Assembly (NCBI GenBank): GCA_949126835.1
Contig: OX421497.1
Coordinates: 12,309,132-12,373,131, forward strand
Reading direction: 5' to 3'
DNA from: Anisus vortex
Lineage: Eukaryota > Mollusca > Gastropoda > Planorbidae
Length of the DNA stretch: 64,000 nucleotides
Positions 11,825 to 22,127 of this stretch are shown here, one piece after another. A model generated the notes under the pieces. The model saw nothing but the letters and a program-made list of their open reading frames with translations. It did no database searches and was not told where the DNA came from. Both the position numbers and the translations under genes were made by a program. How positions within the stretch are numbered: the first letter of the stretch is position 1; each line of letters begins with the position of its first letter.

Positions 11825-12245
11825 GTTACCGAATTAAAAACCTCTGAAGAACCCGGACGAGCCGAAGCTCTTAGGTCCAGGGCGTAACGCTTAGGTTTGA
11901 GAATAACTCTGTCCGGGCTCCATCCACCTCACGGCACGCCGAAGGCGTGGCGTGCCGTGTAACAGGGAAGGATTCCGCAAGGCCAGCGACCGTTCACTGC
12001 GGTTCTCCTAAGGATCATTATCGTGGTGGCTCGCTCGTATTCCTGCACTGTCACCGAGTATCACAAATCCTATACTATAGGCACAGGCATCCAGGCACCG
12101 GGTGGTTTTCGAGACGAGGTTGCAGCGTCTTAGATGCTACCTCCCCACCGAGACCCGGTGGCCTCTCGGCAGTGCAATGAATCTGGGACCCGCTGCGGGG
12201 GCTGTCAAAGTTACCAGATTGTTAAGGATTCTTGTCTGACTCTTT
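11825..12245 (-). repeat. GC-rich dispersed repeat, copy 1
   Basis: In reverse complement this aligns over most of its length with 13,868-14,345 and 62,281-62,735. Shared blocks include CACCACGATAATGATCC, CGGTGCCTGGATG and GTTACGCCCTGGACC in order. A strong palindrome, CGGCACGCC with GGCGTGCCG, sits at about 11,932-11,957. No open frame is conserved between copies and no terminal inverted repeats are visible, so the class is unknown (SINE-like or the tail of a longer element). Confidence 0.75.
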
Positions 12246-12330
12246 GGGTTTTATTTCCGTCTTACAACACGACTTCTCGATTTCATGACTTCACGACTTC
12301 ATGGCTTTCAGCATCTTTTCATTTCTCGTA

Positions 12331-12720
12331 ATGGCAGCTCAAGATCGTGAAACAGTCAAAGATCATGAAAGATGTAAAGATCATGAATAAGGGTAAAATA
12401 ATGAAAAATCTCTAAAGCAACTAAATATAATGGAGAACTTTTAGATTATGAAGTAGTTAAAGATTATGTAGCTATCTAAGATCATACAATAGATGAAGAA
12501 TTTGCAGGCTAAAGAGCACAAAGTAGCTAAAGATCATGGAAGTAGCAACAGATCATACGGCGGCTAAAGATCATGAAGAAGCTAAAGAACACGACGCAGC
12601 TCAAGATCTTAAAGCGATATGCACACACGGAGGCTAAAGATCTGGAAGCTGCTAAAGCTGTCATAAAACATGTGAATGTAGCAAATGGCTCGATGCAGCT
12701 GAAGATGACATTTCGTCTTG
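12331..12720 (+). repeat. Degenerate GCTAAAGATCATGAA-type tandem repeat
   Basis: Worn units of about 15-20 bp, such as AAAGATCATGAAAGA, AAAGATCATGAAGAAGC and CTAAAGATCATGGAAG, recur through this stretch. The left edge of the 10-kb duplication (12,392) falls inside it. The small frames at 12,527-12,800 on both strands are low-complexity products of the repeat. Copies recur in B and C (about 22,947-23,275 and 32,878-33,206). Confidence 0.75.
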
Positions 12721-13267
12721 AAGTTGTCACCGTCGGACTGAAGGACAACATTTACTTAGCAACATACAACAATTATTGTATGCCAATACGTTGGCAATAA
12801 GGTAAAACTCTAAAGGAATGATACAGCACTTACATGGGGGAATCGTTTTTGGCTCTTAAGCCATTAGCCCGATTAGCAAGCGGCGTTTTCTACCTGCCAA
12901 AATGAATGAATGCTCGATGAGAGTCTCATAGAAAGGTGATTTGATCAAGATACAACGGGATATCTATGAAGTACTCACCCACATCTCTAGTGTTGCAACA
13001 AGTGCATTTTGCGCGATTAGTGCCACTGGCATTAGATGTTCCATTAAGGTTGGCAAGTGTCTTTCAATGTCATGCTGTTTCTATTGTTACCATTCATTGT
13101 ATCAATTTTAGGATATGTCACTGCCCCCCCCCCCCAGAATATCCCACTTATGTAGCAAGTGAGCAAGTGTCAGAAAGCCTGTCTCAAATGTAAGTACATA
13201 ACATTTATTCCAGTGCAACCAATTTGCGTAACGAGGTGTCCTAGAAACGAATCTTATATTATGTTAT
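12721..13267. other. Unit A spacer
   Basis: Positions 12,800-13,267 hold no recognisable element. A poly-C tract lies near 13,125. The frame at 12,966-13,193 has no identifiable domain. Equivalent stretches lie in B and C. Confidence 0.45.
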
Positions 13268-13283
13268 TATATACACAAGATTA

Positions 13284-13515
13284 TTGCGTCTAAGGCATAT
13301 CTATGATTTTAATCTAGTCTTGCATTTTGATGGTATTCCTATTAGCGTATTTTTTTCAGGCAACCCATTCCATGCCCAGATGCCACAAGGGAAGAAAAGA
13401 CAAATTAAATGCTATTGTTCTTGCTTATGGAATAAGAAAAAAAGTGTTGTGTCTGTATGTCTATTTAAGCAATGTTATTGATTGTTATTGTGTTGTATTT
13501 TACAGGTATAATTAA
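13284..13515 (-). mobile_element. LINE 3' tail, inverted (unit A)
   Basis: The reverse complement matches the 3' region of the LINE remnant at 50,186-50,570. Shared blocks are GGCAACCCATTCC, ATGCCACAAGGGAAG and TATGTCTATTTAAGCAATG in the same order. It is 5'-truncated, as is usual for non-LTR retrotransposons. Copies lie at 23,839-24,070 (B) and 33,770-34,001 (C). Confidence 0.7.
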
Positions 13516-13867
13516 TTTTACTTTGCCCTTGTTAGTTAATAGTAGTGGTATTATCATTTACTTACTAAATTGTAAATTTCGTCCCTGCCTTTGGTCCAAG
13601 TAGCCCACTATAAACGCTAGCCTACCCTTTGTCCAGGTGGAAATCAAGGCCTTACTTAGATGTTTGATTCACTCCTTTAGGAAAGTCTGGAGTTTGACTT
13701 CTACAACTTTTTTGGGCAATAGACGATCTATACAGTCTTGTTGAAGAACATCTACTCGGTCCATTGAATGCCCTTCTTAGTAAAGTACCTTTGGGATCAA
13801 ACTGATTATAGTGATAAGCCACACATTGGACGTAAAACGTCATTTTTGGCGGGAACTAATTCTAATT
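13516..13867. other. Unit A spacer
   Basis: No gene or repeat recognised. The minus-strand frame at 13,652-13,843 has no domain. Confidence 0.4.
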
Positions 13868-14345
13868 GCATTCATTCACTTTTGTACCCATCGGCCTCAA
13901 AGACCGGCGAAGTGTGTAAACCACCAATACGTTCACATTAAGAATACACCGGCGGGCGAACGCTGCGCATCCGAGGTTCATTGCACCACCGAGAGGCCCC
14001 GAGCCTCGGTGGGGAAGAAGCAATGAGCGCAGCATTCCGTCTCTAAACCCGGTCTGGTGCATGTATGTCACTACCTATAGTATTGGATTTGTGTTACCGG
14101 GCGACATTGCAGATATATGGTCGAGCCATCACGATAATGATCCGATGGAAATTCCGCTGTTTTGTGCATGGGCTACCTTATGTATTTTACACGACACGCC
14201 ATGCCGTCAGTGTTCCGTAGGGTGGCTGGCGCCCGGACGGAACCTTAGTGTTCCCACTCCATTCACCACTGAACATGGTTACGCCCTTGACTTAAGTTCC
14301 GGAGAGGCTCATCCGGTTTTTATTGAGAAATTTTAAATTCGTTAG
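13868..14345 (+). repeat. GC-rich dispersed repeat, copy 2 (unit A)
   Basis: Most complete-looking copy in this orientation. It runs from AAGACCGGCGAAGTGTG through a hairpin with CACCGAG and CTCGGTG arms (about 13,985-14,010), then TACCGGGCGACATTGCAG and GTTACGCCCTTGAC, to a T-rich end. The open frame at 14,061-14,336 is not conserved in the copies at 12 and 62 kb, which argues against coding. Equivalents are 24,422-24,899 (B) and 34,353-34,830 (C). Confidence 0.75.
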
Positions 14346-14725
14346 CTGTCTTGCGATCTATATAAGTCTATATAATCGGATTTGGTTAATTCTTAGTGAT
14401 GAATTCTTAGAAGCGGAAGTCTACGGATCACTTCTATAGTTTCTAATAAAGTGTATCAATGTTTCTAGATCTATAGATAAATACTTTACTTTACCGACTA
14501 ATTGTCTTCTACTAATGGTATAATGATGTCGCCGTCTGTAAAGGAAATAAATGCCTTTTTCGGGAAAATCCATTAGTTTCGTCTCGACGCAATTTGTTGA
14601 ACCCACGGACTTTCGGGATTTCCCAATCGTATTTTTATAATGACTCCCGAGAGAGAGAGTGAGGCCAATAACATAGACGTGTGTATTTGTGAATATTTTG
14701 TTAAAGTCGCTTGTGTTTGTGTATT

Positions 14726-14932
14726 CAGTGGCGTAGCTTGAGGTGGGAAGGGGGCTGGGGAGGCAGCATGTAGCGGTTGGGTTGCCCCAGGTGCTGAAGT
14801 TTGGATAAGCGCCAAACTGACGCTTGTATAAACTTTATCTTAGGCCTACTAATAAATCAAAATTAGCATATTTAATATGCGCCAAATTCTCCCCCGTTGC
14901 CACGGGCGCCATCTACCCTAGTTTCGCCACTA
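14726..14932. mobile_element. 207-bp hAT MITE with target duplication (unit A)
   Basis: The ends are CAGTGGCGTAGC at 14,726 and a degenerate inverted copy ending TTCGCCACTA at 14,932. The flanks TGTGTATT (14,718-14,725) and TGTGTATG (14,933-14,940) form an 8-bp duplication with one mismatch, which fits hAT. The host sequence is GT-rich, so part of the flank match could be chance. Confidence 0.72.
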
Positions 14933-14949
14933 TGTGTATGTATTGCGTA

Positions 14950-15739
14950 CGAGTGGTAGCGTAATCTGTTGGCCCTGTGTTTGTATGTATTTGAGGGTGT
15001 ATATTAGTGTGTAGGCTATATATATATATATAAATGTATGACTTTGTTTCTGAGTGCGGATGTGTGAATACGCTTCTGTGTGTGTCTATGCACTGATTGT
15101 GTGTGTGTACGGGTTTTGTATGTGTCGTGTGAGTAGGTGTGTACGCATGTGTATCTACGTGTGTGCGTGATCGTGTCTAGCTGCGTCTGTGCCGGGGTCT
15201 GTGGCTAATTATATTCTGACCAATTAGTGGCATTTTATATGGGGGGTAGCAAGATGGTGTGCCCACAAAGATGGTATGGTTTATGAATACTCAAAGGAAA
15301 AAGACATTTTCCGAAAAATCTCAAAGTTTGTCTTTATATTCCATCACTTCCGCTGTCGAGTCTACACATTTATACTTTGAAGTTCGTGTTCGGCAGACTT
15401 CGGGTTCGATTCGGCTGCCAACACAGTTCGAGTTCGGTGTGTTCAGTTCTGGTTTGGTTCCATTCCCATCTCTAATTTTTCCGATTTTATATAAATCAGT
15501 ATAATATAACTGTCGAAGATTTAGTCGAGGGGGATTAATGGGGGAGAAGACCGTGGGACGTCCGATTCTTCCCTATCATTTGTGTATCTTTCTTTACTTA
15601 ATATGCGGAAATCTATAACTTGGTCCAAGTGTTAAGTAACCCTTTTCAGACTCTGTTTGTCCATGTGAATAGTATGTCTGCGTTCATCAATTTTGCGTGG
15701 TCACGTCAACATAGTGATCGTGTAGCCAGCACAATGCCA
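14950..15739. other. Unit A spacer, GT-rich then unremarkable
   Basis: Positions 14,950-15,195 are rich in TGTGTG-type sequence with a short (TA) run at 15,018. Around 15,380-15,460, TTCGTGTTCGG and TTCGAGTTCGGTG motifs resemble worn TTCGG-type transposon sequence. The frame at 15,259-15,504 shows no domain. Confidence 0.45.
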
Positions 15740-15895
15740 GAAGTATTTCACGTTTCCTAAATTAATATCAGGTATACATGGGAGCTGGGAAAACTCGGAA
15801 GCAGCTTTCAGACCCGGTGATAAAACAAAGCATGCTCCTATAACCTGGAATTGAACCCGAATCCTTCGGAATCGCCATCCGAGCCACATTGCATA
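15740..15895 (-). mobile_element. tRNA-derived SINE (unit A)
   Basis: On the minus strand a B box, GGTTCAATTCC (from plus 15,847-15,857), matches the consensus fully. A weaker A-box-like TGGCTCGGATGG precedes it. The body order (ATCAGGTATACATGGGAGCTGGG on the plus strand, in pieces) parallels the SINE at 43,272-43,506. Equivalents are 26,294-26,449 (B) and 36,225-36,380 (C). Confidence 0.6.
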
Positions 15896-16274
15896 TATTT
15901 CAGAAAACCTTACTTTTTATTTCCTGCATTGCGATTGTTGTGAGTAGGTACTTTTTGCTTTAATATTTCACAAAACTAAAAATAAATTTATATTTAGACA
16001 ATTCAACGCTGTAGAATATATATATCGTTTATGGAAGACATTTTAACTTTGGTCAACGCGGAAAATGGCGTCTTCCCACTTTCGATTTATTATCACTGAT
16101 CTATATTTATGTTGGTTGTTAGCAAACAGTATTATTTCAATACATTTCTTTTGTTATCAGTTCATAATTATATGGTGAAGATGAGAATTCGTGTTAATTG
16201 AGATAAATAATTCCTTGAACAGAACCGTTCAAATTTATTAAAACGAAAAATGCTTTGTGGTGATTAGAAGCTAA

Positions 16275-18095
16275 CTAGGTCGGCAACCTTTTGCTAACAG
16301 TTTGCCTAACTAGGATTTCCAAATCATTCAGCGTGCCAAAAGCCTAAAAGTCAACCTGCTCTATTATAATTGTTTTATTATTTTTTAAAACACAATTAAT
16401 TAAACTCCGTATCAAGACTAAGGCCAAAAGCAAAGGACATTTTTAGAGAATATCTTTAAAGCGTTTTATATTTAATTAAAAAAATAACATGATTGTAATT
16501 ATTTTCTTTTTTATTTGAATTTGTACCAAATACAAAATGTTATATTACCAAACTTTCACATTTAAGGTAATTTTGTCGTAAACATTGTCAGTTGCTTATC
16601 AAGATAAGGATCTACCAACTGCTAAGATTGATTATATTTTGTTCTCACTTTAAATGTGATTTTCGTTAATTTTTTAAAATTCTATTGAGAAATAGATACC
16701 TAGTACCGTTAAGCGAAATTGATATGTAGTAATCATACAAGCTGGGTAGTTAATGTAATGTTTAAGAAATGGGCATATAAATTTTAGTCACATAATATTT
16801 ATATCATTTTCAACTACCTTTACAGTTTGGTCATTATGAAGTTTAAAGTTGAAGGCCATTTAGTCTTTTCTAAAAAAAAAACATTAAAAAACGTAATATT
16901 AGAAATATTAGTGCAAATAAAACGGGCTTATTACCTCCCTTTAATTAAAATAAAGTTTCAATAGTGATGCCAAAGAAGTTATGGTTTGTAATATAACAAA
17001 TATTACTGACTAATTATTATTTCTTTATATAAATCCAGCATTACGGCATTCATTACAAGATTTAATTATTAGAGGTATAAAATTAGTTTACTTTAAACAG
17101 TTGTAAAAAAACATTCCCTGCATTAATTGTTTGTCCATTTAACCTTAAGGAGTTTATCTTTTTTTAAAAATAATAATTACAACAATTGCGTAATATAATG
17201 CTAGTAAATAAGTCTCTTATAGTTATTAAATTAATTTAGTTTTAGAATTACTTATATTTAAAGAATCTTAAATGTAATTAGTCTGTATCAATTATTTTAA
17301 TGAGCGCTTGTCTTGAATGCTCTTCGCTAATTATTAATGGCAGATACATATTTAGTCGTTTCTGAGTGGTGAAGTGTAAGTGACCTCTTCGAATGTTTAA
17401 CAACGCTTTCATGTATTATAAATAATGTTCACAAGTAAAAGTTGAACCAAAAGTTGAAAGTAGAGCATATGCCTGGCAGTTGAGAATAGCAGATGACTTT
17501 CCTAAACAGCTTCCTTCCAGATTTTCCCGCAAATTGGCACATTTTGATGCCCATTTTTGGGGATTCAACTTACTGTGTTCTAAAATTGCCAATATTTCTC
17601 CATATAAAAAAAAGCATCTACATCCAGGAGGTTGAAGTAAGGTCAAACCAGTAAAGCTTGATACGGTTTGAAAAAATGAGTAGGCCTACATGAAGTTTGC
17701 CTTTGTTTAGAAAACTATGCTTTGAGTGCTTTGATGTTCTGAAAAAGCCCAAATATCTATCTTAATATATGCCTTAATAAAGGGAAGTAGCCTACATATG
17801 GTAAAATGTTTTGAAATTGATTTCACTCAAGATATATTGAAATCCATTCCAGAGATCCAACAGTCTAACATATAAGTGCTGTTTGATCCCGTCTTTGTAA
17901 ATGCGTTCAACTCACTGAAATGTGTCGCTCTGTCAATTAGAAGCATCGACTTCAACAGTTAGTTCTCCTCATTCAGAACCGGAAACTGTTGTTGTTATTT
18001 TATCAATAAAAAAAAAACAGTAGGTCTCTCACGTACCGTTGAAAATCGCTCTGCGTGCCAAGTTTGACACGCGTACCTTAGGCTGCCGATCCCTG
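16275..18095 (+). mobile_element. Non-autonomous hAT element, about 1.8 kb (unit A)
   Basis: The left end is GGTCGGCAACCTTTTGC and the right end GGCTGCCGATCCCTG, degenerate inverted repeats of the CAGGGGTCGGCAACC type. The interior matches 43,663-45,333 throughout, including TTCAGCGTGCCAAAAGCC, TTATTACCTCCCTTTAATT and CGTGCCAAGTTTGACACGCG. No transposase frame survives; the longest frames are under 80 codons. The right end abuts LINE-derived sequence at 18,097, so it probably inserted into a LINE. I do not see a clean target duplication. Confidence 0.82.
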
Positions 18096-18096
18096 C

Positions 18097-18300
18097 ACTA
18101 GAAGACAGAAGAGCAAAGACTAAAGTAAGAGTAAGAATAATACATAAAGCATTAAACTCTAAGCTAGAAATATAACCCAAGAACAACAATGGCAATGCTC
18201 AGACAAACATAAAGACAGTAACACTTTTCTTATACAAGAATATTTTAGAGCGTTTCGTCAAGTTTTCAAACCGAATGATTTTCAAAGTTCGCATCGTTGT
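18097..18300 (+). pseudogene. LINE RT C-terminal and 3' tail remnant (unit A)
   Basis: The start translates as LEDRRAKTKVRVRIIHKALN, matching the LEDRRAK segment of the LINE remnant near 50,280. It is followed by AATGCTCAGACAAACATAA, which matches that element's tail. It is broken by stops. Equivalents are 28,651-28,854 (B) and 38,582-38,785 (C). Confidence 0.65.
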
Positions 18301-18396
18301 TGGTGTTGTTTGTTGTTGACTTTTAAAGTGCTTTTACCACTAAAAAAATAACGTCACTTCATTTTGGTATCAACCGGCTAGACGCAATAAACCGAG

Positions 18397-18579
18397 TATC
18401 CAGCATCCGGATGGCACTATTTGCCGCATCCGGAGTGACCAAAAAAGAAAAAGCCACAAAGGTTTTGTTTCCACTATATCCTGATGATTTCAAGATATAT
18501 CTCATCTAATAGTGCTGAACAACATTTTTTTAAAGGATGCTGTGTTTGTGTGTGGTTAGGATTACCGGATAACTGGATA
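18397..18579. mobile_element. Possible short palindromic element
   Basis: TATCCAGCATCCGG at 18,397 and ACCGGATAACTGGATA at 18,564 are near-perfect inverted copies. They enclose about 150 bp that also contains GCATCCGGA. This could be a small TIR element, but no target duplication was identified. Confidence 0.3.
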
Positions 18580-18816
18580 TTGGCCGTGCGTAGACCTACA
18601 TGATGGATGTTTGTTTGTGATTGAATGATAAGTTTATTGAACGACTTTAACGAACAAAGTTTATACTTGTTAAAATGTACACTATAAAATACATTTTCAT
18701 CTATAGTATTAGTGAATGCGAATGCTTAAGATAAAAAGTCTAAATTGACACCGTAAGTTTTCTGCTCTTTAGAATATATATATATGTGTTTTAAGAATAC
18801 TGCTAAGTAAATACGA

Positions 18817-19131
18817 TAGTCGATGCCGACGGAAATTAGGTTTCGGTTTCGATTTCGGCGCCGAAAGTAGGCAAATGTCCTTTTTCGGCGTAGTTTCGGT
18901 TTTTGGGGCGAAGCCAAAAAGTTAATTTTTGGTTTGCTATCGGTTTCGGCCTAAACTGATATTGACTTTTGGTCATCAGCCGAATATCTATTTTAACTTT
19001 CAAAATTCAGACTGCAACGCTAGTGCTGAATCTATTACTCTCATTATGGATGATTTCATTTAGTTAAACTGCTGTGAATTAATCTCTGTGAAGTATAAAA
19101 TTGAAGTTAATAATAAACGGATATATAATAC
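18817..19131 (+). mobile_element. TTTCGG-type hAT, left half (unit A)
   Basis: This follows the left half of the element at 4950-5448 from a worn end (ATGCCGACGG) through TTTCGGTTTCGATTTCGG, the GCCGAAAGTAG block and the ATTGACTTTTGGTCATCA block to AATAATAAACGGAT. The right half and right inverted repeat are missing. The small minus-strand frame at 18,726-18,917 is a by-product. Equivalents are 29,371-29,685 (B) and 39,302-39,616 (C). Confidence 0.75.
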
Positions 19132-19198
19132 ATGTATACACAACTGTATATTACATGTTCTAAGGTTTACTGAAATAGAGTAATCATAAACGAGTTAT

Positions 19199-19481
19199 AT
19201 AGATAAATAGATAAATAGATAAATAGATAAATAGATAAATAGATAAATAGATAAATAGATAAATAGATAAATAGATAAATAGATAAATAGATAAATAGAT
19301 AAATAGATAAATAGATCAATAGATCAATAGATCAATAGATCAATAGATAAATAGATAAATAGATAAATAGATAAATAGATAAATAGATACATAGATACAT
19401 AGATACATAGATAAATAGATAAATAGATAAATAGTTAATTAGTTAAATAGATAAATAGATGGATAGATAGGTAGATAATAA
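19199..19481 (+). repeat. AGATAAAT octamer array (unit A)
   Basis: About 35 octamers, arranged in blocks: mostly AGATAAAT, then four AGATCAAT, a second AGATAAAT block, three AGATACAT, then AGATAAAT and a worn end. B (29,753-30,009) and C (39,684-39,940) are shorter, with five AGATCAAT and one AGATACAT, so this array records slippage since the first duplication. Confidence 0.95.
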
Positions 19482-20340
19482 TATGTATCAAATATTTTCG
19501 TAACCAAATCAACGGAAAACGCAAAAAAAAAGCCTTTTTTTCACAATAAATTATTGTCTTCCATAAGTTCCATTATGTAGCACCTCTCGTCCCCCCCCCC
19601 CCCCCCCCCACCAAACCACATACACACATATACACACACACACTTATCGCTGTCACGATTCGTGTATACGATATTTCTATTATTAAAGATTTTTTTTTTA
19701 ACTTCATTGGTTAAATAATTATTTTTTATTTTTATTTTTTAAAACCAAACCATTGGCTTACAAATATAATTAATAATAAAAAATAAAATTAGTAACTCAC
19801 TTACCAGTATAAATCAGTTGTAAAATATTTAACTCCGAAATTCCGAAATGTGTATTTGTAATGAACTAACTGTATTCCAGTTTTTTAACAAGAAACACGA
19901 TATAAACTTGTTTCCAAGACAATTATTTCATAAACAGCTTATTTGAAAAAATAACTCATAATAAATTGTTTTTCCTTAAAACACGTTCTATCCAATATTT
20001 TTTTTTAGTTACAAAAATTATTTAGAATAAAATCACTAAGGCATATATGCCCAATTATACAAATTAATATTATAAAATATTTGCGCCTTTAATGTTCAAC
20101 AGTATTTTAAACTTTGAAGAATAAATTAATGCAAGCGAAAGGGCATTTCAATAGATTTATATAGGCTATGGTATTACATCCAAATCTTTTATATGAATTG
20201 AGTTTAATTAAATGACGACACGATATATCATCAATAAAACAACGTATAAAGTTTAGCCAACACTAACATAGAAAAGTCCCCCACACACAAGATAATAATT
20301 ATCCTTCTTGAAAAGATTGGTATTTGTTTTTTGTTGTTTA
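19482..20340. other. Unit A AT-rich spacer
   Basis: Very AT-rich with a poly-C run of 19 at 19,591-19,609 and several poly-T runs. No gene or element is recognised. Confidence 0.5.
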
Positions 20341-21392
20341 GTTGTTTTTTTTTTTTTTGTTTTTTTTCCTTTACAAGCGTGCGTGCAGGAGACTGAGTGA
20401 TAAGGCTCGCGTGAGCTCTGCAAGTGAGGACATCCGAGACGATAGATTCATCCGCGTACTTTCCCCTCTCGCGCTCCGTCCTTCGCCCCGAGAAAAGCTA
20501 GTCCCGTAAGATACATCTTGACGTTGGATGGTGGTGGATTGGAAGGGGAAAAAATATTGGAGTGGGGGGGGGGGGAGGGGGTGATTGGAGGCCATGGAGT
20601 GGTATTAGTGAATCAAAGAAGGAAGAGGTGGGGGGCTAAGAAGAAAAGTGAATTATTACAATCTGATCTAGTCTATCATTATTATTTATTGTTATTGTGC
20701 ATGTGTTTTTTTGGCTTACTTTATTGTGGTAAATTTGTGTAATGTTGTTTCACTGTCTCGGTTCTGCTGTCTTTGTCGAACAGAGCCACTGTGTTTGTGT
20801 ATTATGATAATTCCCCTCCTGACTTGTAGCATTAGAACTACTTTTCTTTAGTAATTTTGAGACGTTGCCCAATTTAATGTCTCAATTAAAGAATAATGAA
20901 GTATTTTGGAGTCGTGACGCTTTGCCCCCCCCCCCCCCCTGAGATAACCTCACAAGGTGATTTAGCCACGAGATTCAAAGAAGATAGTGTGGCCAACCAA
21001 ATCCCTCCTCAAAATAACATAGGCATATAATATAAACCAGGATTTTAAATTGACACCTTTGGTATTGCTTTGGTATTACTTATAAGCATTTATTGTTATT
21101 GCACAAGGGATAAAAAATGTTTTTGTCCTTATGTTTATCTGACCATCGTTATAGATTGTTATTGTGTTGCATTTCTAAGGTAAGAACTTAGTATTTCATG
21201 TGTTATTAGTACTTTACTCTAATAATACGTTCAAACAGCGAACACACACGCACACAAACAGAATATTCTTTCATTTGCGCATTGGTAAAAGACCATAGTA
21301 ACATTATTGGTCAAAGTTTAGTTAATTTTTTGTACCAACATTAAACCATTACAAGAACAAGATTTGAAGTGTCTATATTGTATGATGCTTTC
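20341..21392. other. Unit A spacer with poly-T, poly-G and poly-C tracts
   Basis: T-rich sequence at 20,341-20,368 is followed by a short GC-richer stretch (20,380-20,500), a G-rich stretch at 20,563-20,580 and a 15-C run at 20,925-20,939. Positions 21,075-21,181 match the LINE tail in reverse (TTTTGTCCTTATGTTTATCTGA then TTGTTATTGTG, split). Frames at 20,371-20,742 have no recognisable domain. Confidence 0.5.
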
Positions 21393-21661
21393 ATAGCACG
21401 GTAGCCGAGCGGCAGCGCGTTCGACTGGGGAGACGAAGGTTCCGGGTTCGAATCCTAGGATTTTTTCCCGGGTCTTGAGGGTGTACCTGAGTCTACCCAT
21501 CTCTGATGGGTACCTGACCTTACTTGGGGTAAAGTAAAGGCGGCTGTGCATAGTGCTGGCCACACAATCACCTAGTATGCCGTGGCCACAGAAACTGGTG
21601 AACGCTGCTTCATCGGACCTATGGATCAATTCGGTCCGACGGGTACTTTATTTTTTTTTTT
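21393..21661 (+). mobile_element. tRNA-derived SINE, forward (unit A)
   Basis: The head has a consensus A box, TAGCCGAGCGG (21,402-21,412), and B box, GGTTCGAATCC (21,445-21,455), spaced as in tRNA. The body runs through TACCCATCTCTGATGGG, TGGCCACACAATCACC and GCCGTGGCCACAGAAAC to a T-rich end. The head is 11 bp shorter than in B/C just after the B box. It is a pol III-type SINE, not a tRNA gene, because the sequence continues into SINE body. Confidence 0.88.
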
Positions 21662-21906
21662 TCGGAGCTTTAAGTAAATAGGGTATTTACTATTATTAAA
21701 TTATTATGTATTTTGAATATGTTTGTGCATCTATTCTGAAAGTCTAAACTAAAATATTTTATTATACGAAAGAGAAAAGGTTAAGCCTTTAAATCCTGTA
21801 CATTGAGTGTCAAATGATTGACAAATCTATTTCATTATTCAATGTGCAGGCTGTTGCATGTTTTCGATTTTGTTGCTAAAGTGACATAGACTTAATTACA
21901 CAGACT

Positions 21907-21910
<4 letters not shown>

Positions 21911-22002
<92 letters not shown>
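21911..22002. repeat. (AT)46 microsatellite (unit A only)
   Basis: An uninterrupted AT dinucleotide run of about 92 bp. It lies between the two oppositely oriented SINEs and is absent from B and C, whose 620-bp deletion (relative to A 21,495-22,114) removes it. Confidence 0.95.
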
Positions 22003-22004
<2 letters not shown>

Positions 22005-22127
22005 ATTGATACAGAAGCATTATGATGAAAATATGTCATCAGTGAAGTGTCTTTAGTATTTTATTTCGTTATGTTATTAAAGTCATATTATTTAGGAATG
22101 GAATGTCTGTGTGTGCATAAGTATGTT

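Noticed and set aside
12573..12800. 75-codon Lys/Ala-rich frame repeated in A, B and C
   Set aside because: It lies in a degenerate tandem repeat, and the opposite strand is equally open.
14061..14336. 91-codon frame conserved in all three 10-kb units
   Set aside because: Conservation is explained by recent duplication. The independent copies of the same repeat at 12 and 62 kb do not keep the frame.
16262..18103. Target duplication GATTAGAA/CACTAGAA for the 1.8-kb hAT
   Set aside because: Only 6 of 8 bases agree, and three unexplained bases would separate the left octamer from the element end.
21393..21470. tRNA gene suggested by perfect A and B boxes
   Set aside because: The sequence runs on into a SINE body shared with other copies, and an acceptor stem cannot be closed.
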